Below are positions 9,470 through 12,013 of a stretch of DNA of 12,013 nucleotides, one piece after another; within the stretch, counting starts at the first letter, position 1, and each line of letters starts with the position of its first letter. This stretch comes from Diplocarpon mali (Eukaryota > Ascomycota > Leotiomycetes > Helotiales > Drepanopezizaceae). The notes under the pieces are model-generated. The model did no database searches. It saw only the letters and a program-made list of their open reading frames with translations, and was not told where the DNA came from. Position numbers and translations under genes: made by a program. The stretch lies in assembly GCA_024741835.1 (NCBI GenBank), contig JAENRP010000532.1, positions 8,749-20,761 on the forward strand. The letters run 5' to 3'.

Positions 9470-9850
9470 TCTTAGAATATATTTGACTTTAAAGTCTATT
9501 AGTCTTATTTAAGCAATCTATTTCGTTAGTAAAGCTCTTAATAGGTCGCTTATAGCTCTATTCAATTATTCTACTAGCACTTTAGCATTAGTTTCAAAGA
9601 TGAAGTAAATACTATAAAGGTCGCTTCTTATCTTTTTCATTGCCTTTAAAATGCCTTTACATTCCTATTTAATAGTATTATACTTTATTTCTATTAAATT
9701 CTAAAGACTACTTTTAAAGCAAGCTAAATGTCTTTTCTATTAGCTATTAGCTTATTAAAGGATAGCACCCTATCCAATTAAGCTAGCGTTAACTATTAGT
9801 ATAATTGGCCTAGCGTCGGCTCTATAGTCTATTTTAATTAAATATAGCGC
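9430..9850 (-). other. RNase H domain of the gypsy Pol (inactivated)
   Basis: Typical order for fungal Ty3/gypsy elements: D-A-S block (LIVNASLIG then GAIL), the E block (K-stop-E-C-K-G-I-L, about 9650-9665), then the E-T-D-A block read as ETNAKVLV (9575-9597), and finally KHT..LLRR. Two expected catalytic Asp positions are Asn (codons at 9788-9790 and 9587-9589), both G-to-A changes; the Glu is retained. The domain is dead as well as interrupted by stops. Confidence 0.8.
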
Positions 9851-9990
9851 CTTAAGCAACGCTTGCTTCAGTTGTTCTATAGCCTCTATTTAAGGTTCCT
9901 CCTACTAAAACTCAGCCCCTTTTTAAAATAAGGAGTAAATAGGTACTGCCTTTTTAGCAAAATCCTTAATCTATATATAATAGTATACTA

Positions 9991-9995
9991 TAATG
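9991..9995. other. Candidate target-site duplication left of the copia LTR
   Basis: If the LTR begins with TGTTGAG at 9996, the five bases taatg just outside should recur after the 3' LTR, beyond the right edge. Ty1/copia integrases usually duplicate 5 bp. The second copy cannot be seen here. Confidence 0.35.
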
Positions 9996-10074
9996 TGTTG
10001 AGATGGGTGATATAGCTATCACTCCGATGTATTGTCATGTGACCCTACTGCTTAGTCAGTAGGATGTTGACACA
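9994..10074 (+). other. RIP-spared hairpin block at the LTR start
   Basis: These 81 bases hold 12 TpG and 5 CpA against 7 TpA, the reverse of the surrounding sequence. Two stem-loops are visible: GTGATA (10007-10012) with TATCAC (10017-10022), and a perfect 7-bp stem CCTACTG (10044-10050) with CAGTAGG (10057-10063). TGTTGA occurs at 9996 and again at 10065. The ends read TGTGT...ACACA, so a separate miniature element is an alternative to the start of the U3 region. The in-order copia gag downstream favours U3. Confidence 0.6.
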
Positions 10075-10311
10075 TATATAGCTATAGGTAAGAAAGGGGT
10101 AACCTTCCTTTTTAAAACTCTTACTAATATATCGACTATTGACCTTTAGAAGTTTCCTATACCTATTACGCTGACTTACTTAAGCTTAATAAGTTATAAG
10201 CCTTAGATAAACTAATAATAGATTATTAACTTCCCTTAGAAAGCACTTGCGCTATAATTATTAGTAGGAAGTTGAATAAGACTTATAGTAAGAGGCGAGC
10301 AATCGGCGAAT
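9996..10311 (+). repeat. Putative 5' LTR of the copia element (3' end not resolved)
   Basis: Begins TGTTGAG and carries two hairpins, a TATA-like stretch at 10075-10086 and a pyrimidine/purine-alternating body before the tandem repeats. The end is set at the first repeat unit for convenience. The terminal CA and the primer-binding site cannot be placed because CA is a RIP target and the second LTR lies outside the window. Confidence 0.5.
10075..10086 (+). promoter_or_regulatory. TATA-like box in the copia LTR
   Basis: The stretch tatatagctata follows the hairpin block and sits about 510 bp before the lost gag start, where an LTR promoter would be expected. Called on sequence and position alone; in such AT-rich DNA similar strings occur by chance. 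Confidence 0.35.
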
Positions 10312-10442
10312 AGGAGGTGTGATTCCCTATTTAGCCAATCTGTATTATAAGAGGTATGATTCCTTGCTCTATAACCCCTTTAGTATTGCAAGAGGTGTGA
10401 TTCCTTGCTTTACTATATTTCGTAGGAGGTGTGATTCCTTGC
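10312..10442 (+). repeat. Four tandem copies of AGGAGGTGTGATTCCTTGC in the copia leader
   Basis: Units at 10312-10328, 10349-10367, 10390-10408 and 10424-10442 differ only by A/G changes (plus a diverged end in the first) and are separated by short unrelated spacers, giving a spacing of about 35-41 bp. Looser relatives follow at 10470-10490 (gataagaggacttccttccc) and 10537-10556 (gataggaggagtgccctt). They lie between the LTR and gag, so they belong to the untranslated leader. An open stretch of 67 codons across them on the + strand is a by-product. Confidence 0.75.
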
Positions 10443-10596
10443 GTTATAGCTTAAAAAAAAAACCCCTTTTCGATAAGAGGACTTCCTTCCCATTTAATAC
10501 TTCTATAATACCCGCTATTTAATCATTTCGACTTTTCGATAGGAGGAGTGCCCTTAACCATTTAATTTATTTGATTTTAACGCAATTCGATTCGAA
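10443..10596 (+). other. Leader between tandem repeats and gag
   Basis: Contains a run of ten A, two weak repeat relatives and AT-rich sequence running into the gag frame. No independent gene is supported. Confidence 0.4.
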
Positions 10597-12013
10597 ATAG
10601 TAATAGCTTCCGATTCCGATCGAAACACCAGACCTAGAGACCTCTAACTCTCTCGAAAGAACTGGCAATAATAGTTCGACGATTTAAAGCTTTACTTTAA
10701 GAGTAAAGGCATCGAAATAGCGATTCAAAAGACACTTATTAAATATGCGAGAATAGCCTTCTATACTCCTTCTATAAATTCGTCTAATTCCACTTTAATA
10801 GCTAATATAACTACTAAGGATTTGCTAAATATACTAAATAAGCTTAGCTTAAGAGCTTTAATAGATAATAACCGAGAATCCTAAAAGCAGATTTTAAATA
10901 TAGAAAAGGAGAAGGAGTATAGGCTAGCCTTAGCTAAATATAAGCTTAAGATTAATAGAGGTTTAAGCGATAAAGATCGAGATTTTATTCGAGTTTATAA
11001 TAATGTAAAGATAAGATAGGATACTTTAAAGGTAAAATACTTTTAGATAACTACCTTTAATACTTAGTATTTACTATAGCAGATCACTTCATTTTAATAT
11101 AGAAAAGATAAAGATAGCAAGGATATAGATATAAATATAGACTTTGCTTAGTTTATACTATATAAAGTAAGGAGAAGAGTAAGAGCCGCAGATCCTAAGA
11201 TAGCTATGACTTTTAAGGAAACTTAGCTTTTTAGTTTCCTACTTAATAGCCTCCCTCTTAAGTTTGCTATTGCAAAACAATCTCTTCTTATCTAATCCAA
11301 CCTTAAGATCTATAAGAAGATCGACCTCCTTTGAACTATTAAGTAAGACCTTAAAGGATGCTCTAAATCGGCAAATGCTGCGTTATAGGATAAAGATAAG
11401 CCTAAGAAGAGGAAGGAGCGTAGGATAAGCCCTTAAGCTTATTAGAGATGCTACTTTTATAATAGTGCTTATAATATTACTAATTATAAAGTTAGAAGGC
11501 AATTGATTAATATAGTCGCTAGCTTTAATATTAAGAAGTAATTGAAGTAGAAGTTAAGAAGCAAACTGCCCTTATCTTACTAAAGGCTATAACTATTAAG
11601 GAAAGGCAAAGGAAAAGGCTATTTAGCTAAAACTTTAGCAGATACCTTTAATAATAATAGTAGGTTATTTGAACTTAAATCCACTTTTGATAATTCAAAC
11701 GATAATTATAATAAAGATGCCTATATTTTAAAAGCCGATCTTTATAAGATCCTTAAATCTAATTAGTATAGTAATATTAATTATATAGCATATATGATTG
11801 ATAAACCTTACCTATTTAAAGGCCTACTTATTAAAATAAAAAGGTACTTTATTAAAGTTAATAGTAGAAAGTTATATATAGATTCAATAGGTATAGTAGA
11901 GATAAATATTGCTAGTATTTCTTTCCTTTTATAAAATATTCTCCTTATACTTAGCTTAAGTATTAATCTTTTATCTAGCTATAAGATTTATATAAAGTTA
12001 AATTATATAAGAG
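10597..12013 (+). pseudogene. gag-pol: Copia-type gag and protease start, RIP-decayed, runs off the right edge
   Basis: One plus-strand frame in register to the window end, with many TAA/TAG. The start is lost: ATA at 10597 or 10603 is the likely former ATG, just before ASDSDRNTRPRDL. Gag begins with a KNW motif and DLKLYFKSKGI (10663-10713), as in fungal copia Gag. A zinc-knuckle remnant lies at 11449-11487, where only the first Cys survives and later Cys/His positions read Tyr (C-Y-F-Y-N-S-A-Y-N-I-T-N-Y); it is one residue short of the usual CX2CX4HX4C spacing. A basic stretch (KPKKRKERR) precedes it. The protease follows near 11773: the D-T/S-G motif now reads N-I-N, then AYMID, YLFKGLL, RKLYIDSIGIVEI and LSINLLSS, matching the copia protease pattern. 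The catalytic Asp is Asn. No palindrome copy is present. Confidence 0.85.

Larger units (their letters stand above)
7787..9995 (-). pseudogene. pol: Ty3/gypsy-type Pol remnant: RT tail, RNase H and integrase
   Basis: One minus-strand frame in register, broken by many TAA/TAG. In order: RT C-terminus (I-K-D-F-A-K-K-A, 9950-9970); RNase H from LIVNASLIG, ending in a K-H-T-x-x-x-x-L-x-R-R motif (9430-9460); an integrase zinc-binding region in which both His have become Tyr and the second Cys is Tyr (8950-9070); an integrase core with KEDLSR followed by PKGR (8785-8820), INKGLKN where the family has IDGGPEN (8680-8700) and RIVEQG (8580-8600); then a tail with LKLNY, LSPFKVKF and IKGTFAAN (8040-8160). 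RNase H DAS is now NAS (codon at 9788-9790). The longest intact piece is 9227-9469. The upstream RT, protease and gag are missing because the copia LTR starts at 9996. Palindrome copies lie at 9304-9326 and 7869-7891. The stop is taken as TAA at 7787-7789 but could be a mutated codon. Confidence 0.88.
1..12013. other. AT-rich tract with RIP-type mutation signature
   Basis: Across the window TpA is very frequent and CpA/TpG are scarce; the 60 bases at 10801-10860 hold 13 TpA, one TpG and no CpA. Long frames on both strands stay in register while carrying dozens of TAA/TAG codons where Gln or Trp would fit. Catalytic residues are lost by G-to-A or C-to-T changes, such as Asp to Asn and His to Tyr. 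This is the known footprint of repeat-induced point mutation in Pezizomycotina, which acts on duplicated DNA. I infer a nuclear, transposon-rich compartment. The bias could also be partly mutational AT drift, but the intact frames with transition-type damage favour RIP. Confidence 0.85.
9996..12013 (+). mobile_element. Ty1/copia-type LTR retrotransposon, 5' half
   Basis: The element starts with an LTR-like TGTTGAG at 9996 that interrupts the gypsy Pol frame. It continues through a TATA-containing LTR, a leader with tandem repeats and a plus-strand gag-protease frame that is still open-ended at the right edge. Integrase, RT, RNase H and the 3' LTR should follow to the right. The element shows the same TAA/TAG damage as its host sequence, except for its first 80 bases or so. 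Being nested, it is younger than the gypsy copy. Confidence 0.8.

Noticed and set aside
9994..10074. Independent miniature inverted-repeat element
   Set aside because: The TGTGT...ACACA ends are short and no clear flanking duplication is visible. The TGTTGA start directly before a copia leader and gag fits an LTR better, though the alternative is kept open in the findings.
10319..10522. Open + strand stretch of 67 codons
   Set aside because: It crosses the tandem leader repeats of the copia element and its residues simply translate them. It is not in the gag frame and has no family resemblance.
1..12013. Fungal mitochondrial DNA with GC clusters
   Set aside because: AT richness and GC-rich palindromes recall mitochondrial genomes, but there are no mitochondrial genes, tRNAs or rRNAs. 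Nuclear-type gypsy and copia elements with RIP-style stops fill the window.
1..12013. tRNA or rRNA genes
   Set aside because: No cloverleaf-compatible segment with the conserved T-arm sequence, and no rRNA-like conserved blocks, were noticed on either strand by eye.

Overview
This window looks like nuclear DNA of a filamentous ascomycete (Pezizomycotina) in which nearly everything is a decayed transposon or repeat. No intact gene is visible. Base use points to repeat-induced point mutation (RIP): TpA is very abundant, while CpA and TpG are rare. The block 10801-10860, for example, has 13 TpA, one TpG and no CpA by hand count. Coding frames are full of TAA and TAG, as expected when CAA, CAG and TGG codons suffer C-to-T or G-to-A changes. 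Read through those stops, four long frames stay in register for kilobases, so the sequence can still be interpreted.

Layout: (1) 112-3555, minus strand, and 4157-7453, minus strand, are two tandem, diverged paralogues of a protein of about 1100-1150 residues that I do not recognise. They are separated by a spacer of about 600 bp that is pyrimidine-rich on the coding strand. (2) 7787-9995, minus strand, is the C-terminal part of a Ty3/gypsy-type Pol: RT tail, RNase H, integrase zinc-binding region, integrase core and C-terminal tail. It is cut off at 9995/9996. (3) From 9996 to the right edge, plus strand, lies the 5' half of a Ty1/copia-type element: LTR, a leader with tandem repeats, gag with a decayed zinc knuckle, and the start of the protease. 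The copia element appears to have inserted into the gypsy element.

The most unusual feature is a dispersed palindrome of 23 bp, GC-rich in its best-preserved copies. Its half-site is ACTCGCGGGCC, followed by a central base (usually A on the + strand) and the reverse complement of the half-site. It occurs ten times. Nine copies lie inside the decayed reading frames. Eight of these are read in the same one of three possible frames, giving a peptide of the form L-T-R-G-P-G-L-R-V. In the two tandem paralogues, three copies sit at nearly equivalent protein positions (about 286/275, 758/737 and 1032/1032). In the gypsy Pol, one copy uses the same frame and one another frame. No copy was found in the copia element. 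The pattern resembles protein-coding palindromic inserts such as those described in Rickettsia, but here in fungal repeats.

All translations were done by hand from the sequence. Family assignments for gypsy and copia rest on recognisable motifs; the tandem paralogues have no assigned function.
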